A stretch of 64,000 bases of DNA from Rhizobium halophilum (GTDB lineage: Bacteria; Pseudomonadota; Alphaproteobacteria; Rhizobiales; Rhizobiaceae). Numbering within the stretch: position 1 is the stretch's first letter; every line of letters begins with the position of its first letter. The notes under the pieces were generated by a model. The model was not told where the DNA came from. It did no database searches and was given only the letters and a program-made list of their open reading frames with translations. The stretch lies in assembly GCF_021648825.1 (NCBI RefSeq), contig NZ_JAKJHS010000008.1, positions 62,001 through 126,000 on the forward strand. The letters run 5' to 3'. The position numbers were made by a program, and so were the translations under genes. Below are positions 63,328 to 64,000 of this stretch, in pieces.

Positions 63328-64000
<673 letters not shown>

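Overview
The window looks like part of a Rhizobiaceae genome (Sinorhizobium/Ensifer, Rhizobium or Agrobacterium relatives). The grounds are protein families and regulatory sites: a minCDE operon with a CtrA-type box, a eukaryotic-type glutamine synthetase II, a PcaQ-controlled protocatechuate operon, small alphaproteobacterial families (DUF1127-, DUF2735- and DUF6074-like), and many promoters of the GGAAC-N16-CGTT type read by the alphaproteobacterial general-stress sigma factor (EcfG/RpoE2). In known relatives minCDE sits on a secondary replicon, so a chromid is possible; this is inference. No rRNA, tRNA, CRISPR array, insertion sequence or prophage was seen.

Layout. 0-5 kb: cut-off SDR oxidoreductase, then exported proteins (unknown, double CAP domain, EF-hand/PRC-barrel, SodC). 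5-9.6 kb: Na+/organic-acid symporter with a cNMP/CBS/DUF294 protein. 9.6-11.6 kb: minCDE. 12-14 kb: globin-coupled chemoreceptor with a frame break. 14-19.4 kb: De Ley-Doudoroff type galactose/galactonate genes (SDR, dgoK, dgoA, dgoR, enolase-family dehydratase, exporter). 19.6-32.7 kb: a sugar-acid cluster (TRAP transporter, XylX-like dehydratase, GntR regulator, FAD oxidase, DenD-like and HIBADH-like dehydrogenases, IlvD/Edd dehydratase, TetR, homocysteine methyltransferase, SDR) whose substrate I cannot name. 32.8-34.4 kb: glnII and a DUF2735 protein. 34.7-38.7 kb: bacteriophytochrome kinase lacking the chromophore cysteine and frame-broken, with three receiver proteins, one fused to an HWE kinase. 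39.5-41 kb: S10 peptidase. 41-53 kb: the whole protocatechuate pathway, ordered pcaF, J, I, transporter pcaXWVNM, pcaB, G, H, C, D on the minus strand, with pcaQ divergent. 53-57.4 kb: ornithine cyclodeaminase, arginase, Lrp regulator and glycerate kinase. 57.2-59.5 kb: pobR/pobA. 59.5-64 kb: a TIGR02587/TIGR02588-like pair, a Pmp3 peptide, a GFA-HD-SDR stress operon, a small hydrophilic protein and a cut-off GH13 glucosidase.

How it works together. PobA turns 4-hydroxybenzoate into protocatechuate, the PcaMNVWX importer brings in external protocatechuate, PcaHGBCD and PcaIJF convert it to succinyl-CoA and acetyl-CoA, and PcaQ boxes precede both pcaD and pcaM. At least six exact or near-exact EcfG boxes precede envelope, redox and osmolyte-type genes at both ends of the window, so it carries part of a general stress regulon.

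Caution: four genes (chemoreceptor, phytochrome, its response regulator, the SDR at 62.3 kb) each need a single-base indel to restore an otherwise intact family sequence. That is either real decay or residual assembly error.
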